The translations under genes and the position numbers were made by a program. Positions 12,813 through 20,644 of a stretch of 21,725 nt of DNA are shown piece after piece (the first letter of the stretch is position 1; the number at the start of each line of letters is the position of its first letter). Location: positions 1 to 21,725 of the forward strand of contig JAJDCE010000143.1 of NCBI GenBank assembly GCA_029260985.1. Direction: 5' to 3'. The stretch comes from Patescibacteria group bacterium. GTDB taxonomy: Bacteria > Patescibacteriota > Gracilibacteria > UM-FILTER-43-11. The notes under the pieces are model-generated. The model was given only the letters and a program-made list of their open reading frames with translations, did not search any database and was not told the DNA's origin.

Positions 12813-14093
12813 ATGTCATCAACCATCACCCACATCCATGCTCGTGAAGTTTTGGATTCTCGAGGGAATCCAACTGTAGAAGTTGAAGTCGGAACCGAAA
12901 ATTTATTTGCCTCCGCCATCGTTCCAAGTGGCGCCTCCACCGGAGCGCACGAAGCGGTTGAATTGAGAGACGGTGATAAAGACCGCTTTGGCGGCAAGGG
13001 GGTGATGAAGGCAGTTGAAAATGTAAATACATCTATCAGGAATGAATTTTTACAAAGAGATGTCCGTAATCAGCGTGAAATCGATCAGCGGCTTATCGAT
13101 ATGGACGGCACTGAAAATAAAGGAAATCTGGGAGCCAATGCGATTTTAGGCTTCTCACTCGCAGTGTCAAAAATTGCAGCTCAGGCGGAGCAGTTACCTT
13201 ATTATCAGTATTTAGGAAATTTGGGCAATAAAGGGGAATCAAAATTGCTCCCCACACCGATGATGAATATTTTAAACGGCGGAAAACACGCCATCAAATC
13301 CACTGATCTTCAGGAATTCATGATCATGCCCGTAGGGGCTCACACTTTTAAAGAGGCGCTTCGGTATGGAACCGAAACCTTTCACACGCTCAAAAAAATC
13401 ATCAAAGACAAAGGCTTTTCCACTTCAGTGGGGGATGAAGGAGGTTTCTCGCCAAGTTTAGAGAGCAATGAAGAAGCTTTGAAATTAATTGTTGAAGCGA
13501 TTGAAAAAGCGGGCTTTCGGCCTGGTGAGGAAATAGGGATCGCCATGGACCCGGCAGCTTCAGAGTTTTATGAAAATGGAAAATATAATTTGGCTTCTGA
13601 GGGTCGAAAGCTCAGCTCTGAGGAAATGGTGGATTATTATGTAGACATGGTAAAAAAGTATCCTATTTTCTCCATCGAAGACGGTTTGGCTGAAGACGAC
13701 TGGGATGGTTTTGCGCTGATGACCGAAAAATTGGGGGATAAAATTCAAATAGTGGGCGACGATCTGCTCGTCACCAACACGGAGCGCCTCAAAAAAGCCA
13801 TTGACGGCAAAAATTGTAATTCGATTTTAATTAAGCTCAATCAGATCGGCACGCTCACCGAAACCATCGACGCCATCAATATGGCACATGACGCGGATTT
13901 TACCGCCGTTGTCTCACATCGCAGCGGAGAAACTGAAGACACGACCATTTCCGACTTAGTGGTTGGAATGGCCACCGGTCAGATTAAAACAGGCTCACTA
14001 TGCCGAACCGATCGTATATGCAAATATAATCAGCTCCTCCGAATCGAAGAGAGGCTTGGTTCAAAGGCTCGGTTTGAGGGGGCGATCATCTAA
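12813..14093 (+). CDS. eno: Enolase (phosphopyruvate hydratase)
   Basis: Enolase converts 2-phosphoglycerate to phosphoenolpyruvate in glycolysis and gluconeogenesis. The 426-residue product has every core motif: AREVLDSRGNPTVEVEV at the N-terminus, the mobile SGASTG loop (39-44) and SVGDEGGFSP with acid Glu209. The magnesium ligands are Asp246, Glu289 and Asp316, the base is Lys341 in LIKLNQIGTLTET, and SHRSGETED lies at 368-376. The C-terminal GQIKTGSLCRTDRICKYNQ differs mildly from the common GAPSRSER form but keeps the fold residues. The ATG has no Shine-Dalgarno. It leads a co-directional series with the lipoprotein, flavodoxin and 2-oxoacid oxidoreductase genes (gaps of 64, 32, 44 and 19 bases), linking PEP production to 2-oxoacid metabolism. 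Confidence 0.98.
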   Translation: MSSTITHIHAREVLDSRGNPTVEVEVGTENLFASAIVPSGASTGAHEAVELRDGDKDRFGGKGVMKAVENVNTSIRNEFLQRDVRNQREIDQRLIDMDGTENKGNLGANAILGFSLAVSKIAAQAEQLPYYQYLGNLGNKGESKLLPTPMMNILNGGKHAIKSTDLQEFMIMPVGAHTFKEALRYGTETFHTLKKIIKDKGFSTSVGDEGGFSPSLESNEEALKLIVEAIEKAGFRPGEEIGIAMDPAASEFYENGKYNLASEGRKLSSEEMVDYYVDMVKKYPIFSIEDGLAEDDWDGFALMTEKLGDKIQIVGDDLLVTNTERLKKAIDGKNCNSILIKLNQIGTLTETIDAINMAHDADFTAVVSHRSGETEDTTISDLVVGMATGQIKTGSLCRTDRICKYNQLLRIEERLGSKARFEGAII

Positions 14094-14157
14094 CATTGAT
14101 CACCTGTAAATTTAGTGTTAACCTTTTCAGGCAAATTATTCTTAAAATTAGAAAGAT

Positions 14158-15207
14158 ATGAAGTCGAAAAAAACGTTGTCAAAACTTTTAGCCGTTGCTG
14201 GAATTTCCCTCTTTTTCTTAAACGCTTGTTCATCAGCCCCAACTCAGTCTGCTGAGGATGTGATCGGAAAATTCAAAACACAGGTAAAGGAAGTCAAATC
14301 GGTCGACATGTCCGTGGATGTTTCGATGACAGGGGAGGACGCGGGTGATAATATTGGCTTTAATTTAGAAGCGGATGTTAAGCTGGATCGCCAGGATCAA
14401 ACGGACCGAAAGGCGGATGTGGATGTAAAACTTGATGGCTCATTAAATGCGGGTGACCAATCTATGGATGGCAAAGCTCATCTTAAGCTCATTTCAATCG
14501 GTGAGGAGCTTTATTTCAACATCAACGAATTCCGTTCAACCGATCCGAATACCAAGAGCTTTGAATCACTGCTGGAACCTTATTTAAAGCAGTGGCAGCA
14601 TCTATCAAGTGATTTTATTCCGGAGGACATCAAAAAACTCCAAAAGAAAGATGAGGAAACATTAAAGAAAGAAGCGGAGCTAAAAGAGTTATTCATCAAC
14701 ACAAAACTGTTTGAAGTAACGAAGGAATTTGGCGTTGAAAAACTCAACGGCAAAAAGGTTTATCATTATGGCGTAAAACTGGATAAGGAAGGTGTGAAAG
14801 AATATGTTAAAAAGGCCTCTACGATTAACGGACGGGAACTCACCACTGATGAAGTGGAAGAAGCCTCAGTATTTGCAGACAGCGTATCGAATATGGAACT
14901 CTATATCGGAGAAAAGGATTACTTCCTCTATAAGGCAGTGGTTGAACTTTCCGGTACAAGTCCGGAAGATGGAGTCACTACCAATATCAGCCTGAACTAT
15001 GTCGCCAGCAGTTACAATCAGGACCTTAAAATCGCGATCCCGAATGAGTACGAAGAGTTCAACCCGCTTTCTCTTCTGATGGGGCTTCAGCTCGGTGGCA
15101 GCGGAGGATTACTCGGTGAACCAGCTGATGACCTTAAAGGCGAAGGCTTAGACGAATTGACTGAAGGGGAAGGAGTTGAAGAGAGTTTGGAATCAACCAC
15201 AGAATAA
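14158..15207 (+). CDS. Secreted lipoprotein, LolA/LppX-like beta fold
   Basis: The 349-residue protein has a type II signal peptide: KSKK, a hydrophobic segment LLAVAGISLFFLNA, and lipobox Cys24 followed by SSAPTQ. The mature part begins with a helix (SAEDVIGKFKTQVKEV) and then alternating beta strands of the kind seen in LolA/LppX/LprG-type lipoproteins (about 45-300): SVDMSVDVSMTG, then long strands, LYFNINEF, and VYHYGVKL. A charged helix lies at about 155-180. The acidic, low-complexity C-terminal tail runs from about residue 310 to 349 (Gly/Glu-rich) and looks disordered. Such proteins can bind lipids or glycolipids, but no ligand is evident. It lies between enolase and flavodoxin on the same strand. 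Function is unknown beyond fold resemblance. Confidence 0.8.
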   Translation: MKSKKTLSKLLAVAGISLFFLNACSSAPTQSAEDVIGKFKTQVKEVKSVDMSVDVSMTGEDAGDNIGFNLEADVKLDRQDQTDRKADVDVKLDGSLNAGDQSMDGKAHLKLISIGEELYFNINEFRSTDPNTKSFESLLEPYLKQWQHLSSDFIPEDIKKLQKKDEETLKKEAELKELFINTKLFEVTKEFGVEKLNGKKVYHYGVKLDKEGVKEYVKKASTINGRELTTDEVEEASVFADSVSNMELYIGEKDYFLYKAVVELSGTSPEDGVTTNISLNYVASSYNQDLKIAIPNEYEEFNPLSLLMGLQLGGSGGLLGEPADDLKGEGLDELTEGEGVEESLESTTE

Positions 15208-15239
15208 AACCGATTCGACCATCATAGACCCAAAAACTT

Positions 15240-15689
15240 ATGAAATCGATATTATTCATATTCGGAAGTACAGGAGGAAACACCGAAATGGTGGTTGAAT
15301 TCGTGGCCGATCTTTTGAGACAAAAAAAATATGAGGTTCAAATTAAGCGGGCCGAAATGAGTGGGTCTAAAGACATGTTAAAGGCTGATGTTGTGGTTTT
15401 AGGAAGCCCTACTTACGGCCACGGCCTTTTAGAAGATCATATGGCAAAATTTGCCAGGGCGATGAAAGACATCGACTTGAAGGGAAAACCCTGCGCAGTG
15501 ATTGGTTTAGGCGATCCAAAATACGAGGCTCAGTACCATATCGAAGCCGCTCCGGATCTGGAAAAAGCCATTCAGGGATCGAACGGAAAACTTATCTTAC
15601 CCTCACTTCGGATCAGCGGTGCGCCTGTGATGCATCTCAAAGGTCTGATCCCACACTGGACCAAACAACTTATCTCTAAGCTTGTGTAA
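15240..15689 (+). CDS. Flavodoxin
   Basis: The 149-residue protein is a single flavodoxin domain that carries electrons on FMN. The phosphate-binding loop GSTGGNTE (9-16) and the isoalloxazine loops SPTYGHG (56-62) and GLGDPKY (89-95) are all present. There is no signal peptide, so it is cytosolic. It precedes the 2-oxoacid:acceptor oxidoreductase genes by 44 bases, and no ferredoxin gene is seen in this region. It is therefore the likely electron acceptor of KorAB. There is no Shine-Dalgarno before the ATG. A perfect 30-bp palindrome begins three bases after its stop codon. Confidence 0.94.
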   Translation: MKSILFIFGSTGGNTEMVVEFVADLLRQKKYEVQIKRAEMSGSKDMLKADVVVLGSPTYGHGLLEDHMAKFARAMKDIDLKGKPCAVIGLGDPKYEAQYHIEAAPDLEKAIQGSNGKLILPSLRISGAPVMHLKGLIPHWTKQLISKLV

Positions 15690-15691
15690 GC

Positions 15692-15721
15692 CGTAAGTGG
15701 GGATGCGCATCCCCACTTACG
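15692..15721. repeat. Perfect 30-bp palindrome between flavodoxin and korA
   Basis: The two 15-base arms starting CGTAAGTGGGGATGC are exact reverse complements with no loop. No T tract follows on either side, so it is not a standard intrinsic terminator. It shares the CGTAAGTGG arm with the hairpin at 1433-1468. It may fold in mRNA and tune expression between flavodoxin and the oxidoreductase, or be a dispersed repeat. Confidence 0.8.
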
Positions 15722-15733
15722 AATAGTATAGCC

Positions 15734-17467
15734 ATGAACAGAACTACCTTAAAAATCGCAGGTGAATCCGGAATGGGCCTCCTCAGTGTCGGAAGGATCG
15801 TGGCCAAGGTACTCAAGCATATGGGGTTTTACGTTTACTCAGATCGCGAATATCCCTCACTCATAAAAGGAGGACACAGTAATCTTCAAATCGATTTTGG
15901 ACTAAAGCCCATCCGTTCTCTTTCACGAGAGGTGGATTTGGTGATCGCTTTAGATCGGGCCGGACTCGTCGAATATCTCGAAGTTATAAAGAAAGGCGGC
16001 ATCCTGGTACACGGTTACGAAAGAGCCCACTTGATTAAAGGATTAAAAGAAAAGGCCAAGAGCCGGAACGTCACATTGGTTTACTTGCCCGCCCATTCCA
16101 TGGCTCGCAAGCTGGGCGGAACCGATGTGATGGTGAATATGGTGCTCCTCGGAATGATGTGGAAGATTTTAGGATTAGAGCTAGGGCCACTGGAGGCCGC
16201 TATCAAAAAGCAATTTGCCAGCAAACCTGTCCTTTTAAAAATCGACCTTAAATGTGTACGTGCCGGCTATGAAGCCTCTGAAATTAAAGCCGTAAAACCT
16301 TATAAGCTCAAATTACCGGTCAAAAAACCGAAAACATTACTACTGGATGGAAATATGGGGATTGCCTTGGGTGCTATTGAAGCAGGAGTCCGAACCTATT
16401 TTCAATATCCCATGAGCCCTTCCAGTTCAATTTTAATGTATTTGGCGAATTTCAGTCACGACACCAGAATGCTGGTGAGGCAGGTCGAAGATGAAATCAC
16501 CGCCGCCGAAATGTCATTAGGGGCAATGTTCGTGGGCTCACGCTCCTTCACAGCTACCTCAGGAGGTGGGTACGATTTAATGACTGAAACCGTATCTCTG
16601 GCAGGTATGACCGAAACCCCTTGGGTATGTGTGCTTTGCCAGCGTCCTGGCCCCGCCACAGGCCTTCCCACCTGGACAGCTCAGGGAGATTTAAATATGG
16701 CGATTCACTCCAGTCATGGCGAATTTCCCCGATTGGTGTTGGCGGCCAGCGATCCAAGCTCATGTTACGAACTGATTCAGCACGCCCTTAATTACGCCGA
16801 AGAATTTCAGATCCCGGTCATCTTACTCAGTGAAAAGAACATTTGTGAAGCTCAGGCAATGGTGGAACCTTTTAAGGCAAAAATCCCGATCAAGCGAGGG
16901 CTGGTCACCGGTAAAGCGCTTGAGGATTTAAAGCCTGCTGATCGCTTTAAGATCACCAAAGATGGAGTGTCCCTCCGCTGGCTACCTGGCTCAAGCTCAA
17001 CCGGTTATTTTGGCAACGGAGATGAGCATAAAGAAGACGGAACCCTTACGGAACGAGGAGAAGAAGTTGTTCCCATGTTCGATAAGCGAATGCGAAAATT
17101 GGAAACTTTGAAAAAAGCTTTACCCGATCCTAAAATTTACGGTGTAAAATCAGATGCTGACATTTCGTTTATCGGCTGGGGCAGTTCCAAGCCAGTGATG
17201 CTCGATACCATCGAAGAGATGAGAGCACAGGGAAAGAAAGTTAATTATCTTCACTACGAATACCTCTGGCCCCTTAAAGAAAAAGCAGCTGAACAATTTT
17301 TCAAAACCAATAAAAACGTTCACATTCTTGAAGGGAATTATCAGGGGCAGCTCGCGAACCTCATAGAGTCAGCCACGGGTTTGAAATTCAAAGGAAAATA
17401 CTTGAAATACAATGGTCGTGGCTTCTTCCTTGAAGATATGATGGACTACATAAATAAGCATTCATAA
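15734..17467 (+). CDS. korA: 2-oxoacid:acceptor oxidoreductase, fused gamma-alpha subunit
   Basis: The 577-residue protein joins a gamma domain (about 1-185; GESGMGLLSVGRIVAKVL and SDREYPSLIKGGHSN) to an alpha domain (from about 200), the KorA/OorA layout. The alpha part has YPMSPSSS (225-232), the substrate/CoA motif usually written YPITPSS. VEDEITAAEM follows with the cofactor-activating Glu in the 252-254 region, then GPATGLPTWTAQGDL. The usual GNEA before the alpha core is GNMG here. With KorB it oxidatively decarboxylates a 2-oxoacid with CoA to acyl-CoA, CO2 and reduced carrier. The substrate (2-oxoglutarate, pyruvate or a branched 2-oxoacid) is not settled by sequence. KorB follows 19 bases later, and flavodoxin upstream is the likely electron acceptor. 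Confidence 0.94.
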   Translation: MNRTTLKIAGESGMGLLSVGRIVAKVLKHMGFYVYSDREYPSLIKGGHSNLQIDFGLKPIRSLSREVDLVIALDRAGLVEYLEVIKKGGILVHGYERAHLIKGLKEKAKSRNVTLVYLPAHSMARKLGGTDVMVNMVLLGMMWKILGLELGPLEAAIKKQFASKPVLLKIDLKCVRAGYEASEIKAVKPYKLKLPVKKPKTLLLDGNMGIALGAIEAGVRTYFQYPMSPSSSILMYLANFSHDTRMLVRQVEDEITAAEMSLGAMFVGSRSFTATSGGGYDLMTETVSLAGMTETPWVCVLCQRPGPATGLPTWTAQGDLNMAIHSSHGEFPRLVLAASDPSSCYELIQHALNYAEEFQIPVILLSEKNICEAQAMVEPFKAKIPIKRGLVTGKALEDLKPADRFKITKDGVSLRWLPGSSSTGYFGNGDEHKEDGTLTERGEEVVPMFDKRMRKLETLKKALPDPKIYGVKSDADISFIGWGSSKPVMLDTIEEMRAQGKKVNYLHYEYLWPLKEKAAEQFFKTNKNVHILEGNYQGQLANLIESATGLKFKGKYLKYNGRGFFLEDMMDYINKHS

Positions 17468-17483
17468 CTCATAATTCATAATT
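17463..17483 (+). repeat. Three tandem CATAAYT heptamers at the korA-korB junction
   Basis: CATAACT, CATAATT and CATAATT follow each other without spacers, starting within the korA stop region and ending three bases before the korB TTG. TTCATAATT-like words also occur upstream of enolase. It may be slippage-prone sequence or a translation-control element. Confidence 0.5.
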
Positions 17484-17486
17484 AGT

Positions 17487-18383
17487 TTGATCGAAGACTA
17501 TAAAAAATTAGCGGAACTCAAAAAAGAATACCTTGCCTACGAAGGCAGTGAAGTCATCACCTGGTGCTCCGGTTGCGGAAACTATGGCATCCAGAAAGCC
17601 ATTGAACGAGCCGTGGTACTGGAAGGATATAAACCCAAAGACGTCCTCTTTTGCTATGACATCGGCTGTCATGGGAATGGATCTGATAAAATGGGAAAAA
17701 CAGAAGTTTATACCTTGCACGGCCTTCACGGCCGAGTGCTTCCGGTGGCAGCGGGCGCTGCTGTTTCGAATCCAAACGTTAAAGTCATTGCTGCCGGTGG
17801 AGATGGCGGCACAATGAGTGAGGGGATCAATCACCTGGTTCACACGATTCGGAACGATTACCCCATGATCTTTATCCTCCATAATAACGAAAATTATGGA
17901 CTCACCACAGGTCAGGCCTCCTCGACCACTCGCCGAGGTTTAGCGATGAATGGATCACCTGATGGGGTCATGATGGAGCCTTTGAACTGCAGTGAATTTG
18001 CCCTAAATTTGGGCGCAAGCTTTGTCGCTCGGGTGTATTCAGGAGATGTAAAGCATATGACAAAGGTGCTAAGAGCTGCCCTCAACCACAAGGGATTTGC
18101 GTTCGTAGAGGTGATGCAGGTGTGCCCCACTTACAATAAAGCCACACCGGTAGAATGGTATGAAGAGCGCTCAGCCCCTCTAAAATCAACCCCCAAAACC
18201 CGCTCAGACGCGCTAAAGGCTGCCAGAGATATGGAAAAAAACATGAAACTCGGCGTGCTGTATCAGGATAAGAAAACAGTCAATTTTTTAGATCGCCTGG
18301 TTAATCGAAAAGACGTAAAATCTGTCCCGGTTGATGAGGTGAAAAGATTCAATATCAGTGAGCTGATCAAGCGATTTATGTAG
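17487..18383 (+). CDS. korB: 2-oxoacid:acceptor oxidoreductase, beta subunit
   Basis: The 298-residue subunit binds thiamine diphosphate through the GDG...NN motif (GDGGTMSEGINHL at 105-117 and NNENYG at 133-138). It holds one [4Fe-4S] cluster. Cys27 and Cys30 (WCSGCGN), Cys61 (DIGCHG) and Cys213 (VCPTYN) match the spacing of the four cluster cysteines known from the Sulfolobus two-subunit enzyme. With the gamma-alpha subunit it forms a KorAB-type enzyme with no separate ferredoxin-like delta subunit. The start is a TTG: an in-frame TAA lies at 17472-17474, no ATG or GTG occurs before the WCSGC motif, and the only other candidate is a later TTG at 17532. It is followed by a large double-hairpin repeat. 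Confidence 0.95.
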   Translation: MIEDYKKLAELKKEYLAYEGSEVITWCSGCGNYGIQKAIERAVVLEGYKPKDVLFCYDIGCHGNGSDKMGKTEVYTLHGLHGRVLPVAAGAAVSNPNVKVIAAGGDGGTMSEGINHLVHTIRNDYPMIFILHNNENYGLTTGQASSTTRRGLAMNGSPDGVMMEPLNCSEFALNLGASFVARVYSGDVKHMTKVLRAALNHKGFAFVEVMQVCPTYNKATPVEWYEERSAPLKSTPKTRSDALKAARDMEKNMKLGVLYQDKKTVNFLDRLVNRKDVKSVPVDEVKRFNISELIKRFM

Positions 18384-18411
18384 TCAGTACTGAAATTAGG
18401 TAACCAGGTTT

Positions 18412-18513
18412 TTAACCTCCCCAACCCCTCCTTGTCAGGAGGGGTATGATTTAGGTTATTCGTAACATTTAAACCTAAATCATACCCCCTCTGTTAAGGG
18501 GGTTGGGGGTTAA
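18412..18513. repeat. REPIN/MITE-like double-hairpin palindrome after korB
   Basis: A left arm (18412-18456) and right arm (18472-18513) are imperfect reverse complements over more than 40 bases (for example ATGATTTAGGTT against AACCTAAATCAT), separated by 15 bases. Each arm contains its own hairpin: CCCCTCCT/AGGAGGGG on the left and CCCCCT/AAGGGGG on the right. This 'hairpin within a hairpin' layout matches REP doublets (REPINs) or a small MITE. It could also terminate the korB transcript. The remainder of the 207-base gap holds the kinase promoter. Confidence 0.8.
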
Positions 18514-18539
18514 GCCTTTCAATTAGCTTAGAGTAGATA

Positions 18540-18568
18540 TTGCTAATTCTTTTTAATTATGTTATAAT
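18540..18568 (+). promoter_or_regulatory. Promoter of the Ser/Thr kinase operon
   Basis: TTGCTA (18540-18545), 17 bases, then a perfect TATAAT (18563-18568). Initiation near 18575 gives a 16-base leader without a Shine-Dalgarno. Confidence 0.75.
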
Positions 18569-18590
18569 AATAAGATAATTTAACTAAAAT

Positions 18591-20195
18591 ATGCCTGTCA
18601 TAAACCCTGAACCCATCAATGACCCTCAAGAATTAGAGCGTTTTGGATCACAAGACACGTTCGCAAATTCTGTCGAAGCTGCCCGCCGGAAGGAAGCCGG
18701 TGTTCTAGAAGCAGATGTCACTTATGAATTTCAAGGTGATGAAAGGCAGGAAAGTGTGATGAAAAGACTCCATGATTACTTCCCGGACTCAGATGAATTT
18801 CAGGAAATGGTAGGCAATTTGATCACCCTTAAAGATCCCGAAAAACAACAGGAAAAGATGGCGGAATATGCAAAGAAAATTGCAGAAAAAATTCTACCCT
18901 ATCTTAATTCACCAGACAGTCACGGAGCTCTTTTAGCATTCGATTATCCACTCGATTTTGAATCATTTCAAAAACTTCTGTATGAAATTCTGTTTAAGGT
19001 GGATGATGCGTGTCAGAAAGATCACATAAGATTTAATGATGTGTGGGAAAATGGAGCTGATTATTATTTTGAATACCAGACTCTCGTCAGAGGTGTACGC
19101 AAAGAAGTTATTGGGTTGATTGAGCAGGAATTAGTAGATGGGGGGCTAGGAAGACAAATTCTCGTACAAGATCGAAAACTGGGTATTGGAGGCATGGGGA
19201 ATGTATATGAATGTGAATTGGCAGATAAGAATGTAGCCATGAAGTTTCATAGACAGCCACTTAGCGAAAGGTCAACATGGTCAAAAGAAAAAATAGAAAA
19301 ACTCAGACAAGCCACAAGAAATAATGAAAATCTTTCAAAGTTCCTGGGCGCTTTCCACTTAACATCAAATCAAGATGAGCCATGGGATGATATTGAGCAT
19401 TTTGGTGCAGATGTGCCACAAGGGCACTATGACAGGCGAGTCGATTTATTCGAGTTGTTCGAGGGTGGAACAGATCTTGGTGCTTATTTGCATAATCAGG
19501 AAATCAAAACTTTCAACCAGGGGGATGAGTTCGAAAGAATGCGTTTCAATGATTTTTTAGAACATATTTACTTACCAATGCTAAATGGAGTGAAAGGAAT
19601 GCATGACGAAGACCTTGTTCATCGGGATATGAAAAGTCAAAATGTAATGATTATCCCCACCAATGAACCCAATCGGCCAATGGTCAAATTGATTGACTAC
19701 GACCTTTATATAAGCGAATCAGGGTTTCAGGAGCCTGATCCTTCAGTGATAGTAGGCACCCCATCAATGATGAGTCCTGAACAGGTTAGAAATGATGTAA
19801 TAACCGAAAAAAGCGATATCTACACCTTAGGGAAAATGCTTTATGAGTGGCTTGGTGGAAAGCTAGATCTAGAAAATATGTGGTCTGCAATTAAACAAAC
19901 TGAGAGTGGAGAGTACAACACGGAGGAATTAGATATTCCTGATGATCTCAAGCAGATTATTACAGATTCTATGGAATTAGAGCCAACTGATAGGCCTACC
20001 ATTGATGAGCTGATTGTGAGAGTCAAAGATCTTGTTGAAAAGAATAAAGAAGAGCTAGGAAAAATTGAAGTAAAGACATCTGCAGCAGGCGATACAACGG
20101 TTACGGGTGTCCCGACAGCAGACTTTGGTGATTCGGATGCAAAAAAAATAGAACCGGAGGATACAATAGATGTACAAAACTCGCAGGCAGCTTAA
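18591..20195 (+). CDS. Hanks-type Ser/Thr protein kinase with novel N-terminal domain
   Basis: The 534-residue protein has a C-terminal-half kinase domain (about 192-495) with intact catalytic motifs. These are the glycine loop LGIGGMGNVY (197-206), ATP-binding Lys218 in VAMK, HRDMKSQN (344-351) and a metal-binding DYD in place of DFG (369-371). GTPSMMSPEQ replaces the usual GTP..APE, and Asp409 sits in SDIYTLG. It should be active. Residues 1-190 form a mostly helical, acidic domain I do not recognise. The last 40 residues are acidic and low in complexity. There is no membrane helix, unlike PknB-type kinases, and no PASTA repeats. A strong promoter lies just upstream. It heads an apparent operon with a STAS-like protein (13-base gap) and a small membrane protein. 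Substrates are unknown. Confidence 0.93.
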   Translation: MPVINPEPINDPQELERFGSQDTFANSVEAARRKEAGVLEADVTYEFQGDERQESVMKRLHDYFPDSDEFQEMVGNLITLKDPEKQQEKMAEYAKKIAEKILPYLNSPDSHGALLAFDYPLDFESFQKLLYEILFKVDDACQKDHIRFNDVWENGADYYFEYQTLVRGVRKEVIGLIEQELVDGGLGRQILVQDRKLGIGGMGNVYECELADKNVAMKFHRQPLSERSTWSKEKIEKLRQATRNNENLSKFLGAFHLTSNQDEPWDDIEHFGADVPQGHYDRRVDLFELFEGGTDLGAYLHNQEIKTFNQGDEFERMRFNDFLEHIYLPMLNGVKGMHDEDLVHRDMKSQNVMIIPTNEPNRPMVKLIDYDLYISESGFQEPDPSVIVGTPSMMSPEQVRNDVITEKSDIYTLGKMLYEWLGGKLDLENMWSAIKQTESGEYNTEELDIPDDLKQIITDSMELEPTDRPTIDELIVRVKDLVEKNKEELGKIEVKTSAAGDTTVTGVPTADFGDSDAKKIEPEDTIDVQNSQAA

Positions 20196-20208
20196 TGAAT
20201 TTTTTCAG

Positions 20209-20643
20209 ATGAGTAAAAATAAGAAATCAATGGCTCAGTATGTGAAAGTTGGCGTGCGTCCAGATAATATCGTCACTTACGAGTATCTTAAGCCTATTGA
20301 AAACGCGGATATTGATTTAGAAGTGATGAAGTATATCACCAGCGAAATAATGGCTATAATCACAAAGAAAAAGCTGAAGAAAGTCAAAGTATTAGGCGAT
20401 ATAACAAAATATAAAAGGCATGACTGTGTAAGTATAACTGGTTTTGATTTCCCCCCGCTAAAATCCAGAAAGTATGTCATACAAACATTTAAAAAACTGG
20501 GATATATAAAAGTAGCTTACTTCAAGAAGTCAGATTCGGTTGCAATAAACGCTCTCCTTAGGTTTGTAACTGATTATATACCAACAAAATTAAAGCTGTT
20601 TATCTCAAAAGCAAAAGCAGTCGCTTGGTTAAAAAAAGCTTAA
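20209..20643 (+). CDS. STAS/SpoIIAA-like protein
   Basis: The 144-residue protein shows the alternating strand-helix pattern of SpoIIAA-like STAS domains. A strand VTYEYLKPI is followed by the helix DLEVMKYITSEIMAIITKKK, the strand KVKVLGDI, a helix KSRKYVIQTFKKLG and the strand KVAYFKK. It ends KLFISKAKAVAWLKK, resembling the 'F....A..WL' terminus of STAS_2 proteins. This is a fold inference without a clear anti-sigma-antagonist phospho-serine motif. The ATG at 20209 is chosen because it lies 13 bases past the kinase stop; an ATG at 20170 would overlap the kinase by 26 bases. Position after a Ser/Thr kinase suggests it may be its substrate or partner. The next gene starts one base after its stop. 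Confidence 0.5.
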   Translation: MSKNKKSMAQYVKVGVRPDNIVTYEYLKPIENADIDLEVMKYITSEIMAIITKKKLKKVKVLGDITKYKRHDCVSITGFDFPPLKSRKYVIQTFKKLGYIKVAYFKKSDSVAINALLRFVTDYIPTKLKLFISKAKAVAWLKKA

Positions 20644-20644
20644 A

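Noticed and set aside
15692..15721. Perfect palindrome as an intrinsic terminator of the flavodoxin gene
   Set aside because: No U tract follows in either direction, and korA follows closely in the same direction, so it is listed as a repeat instead.
17463..17483. Tandem heptamers and the AT-rich repeats near 12777 as a CRISPR array
   Set aside because: Units are 7-14 bases with no spacers and no cas genes nearby.
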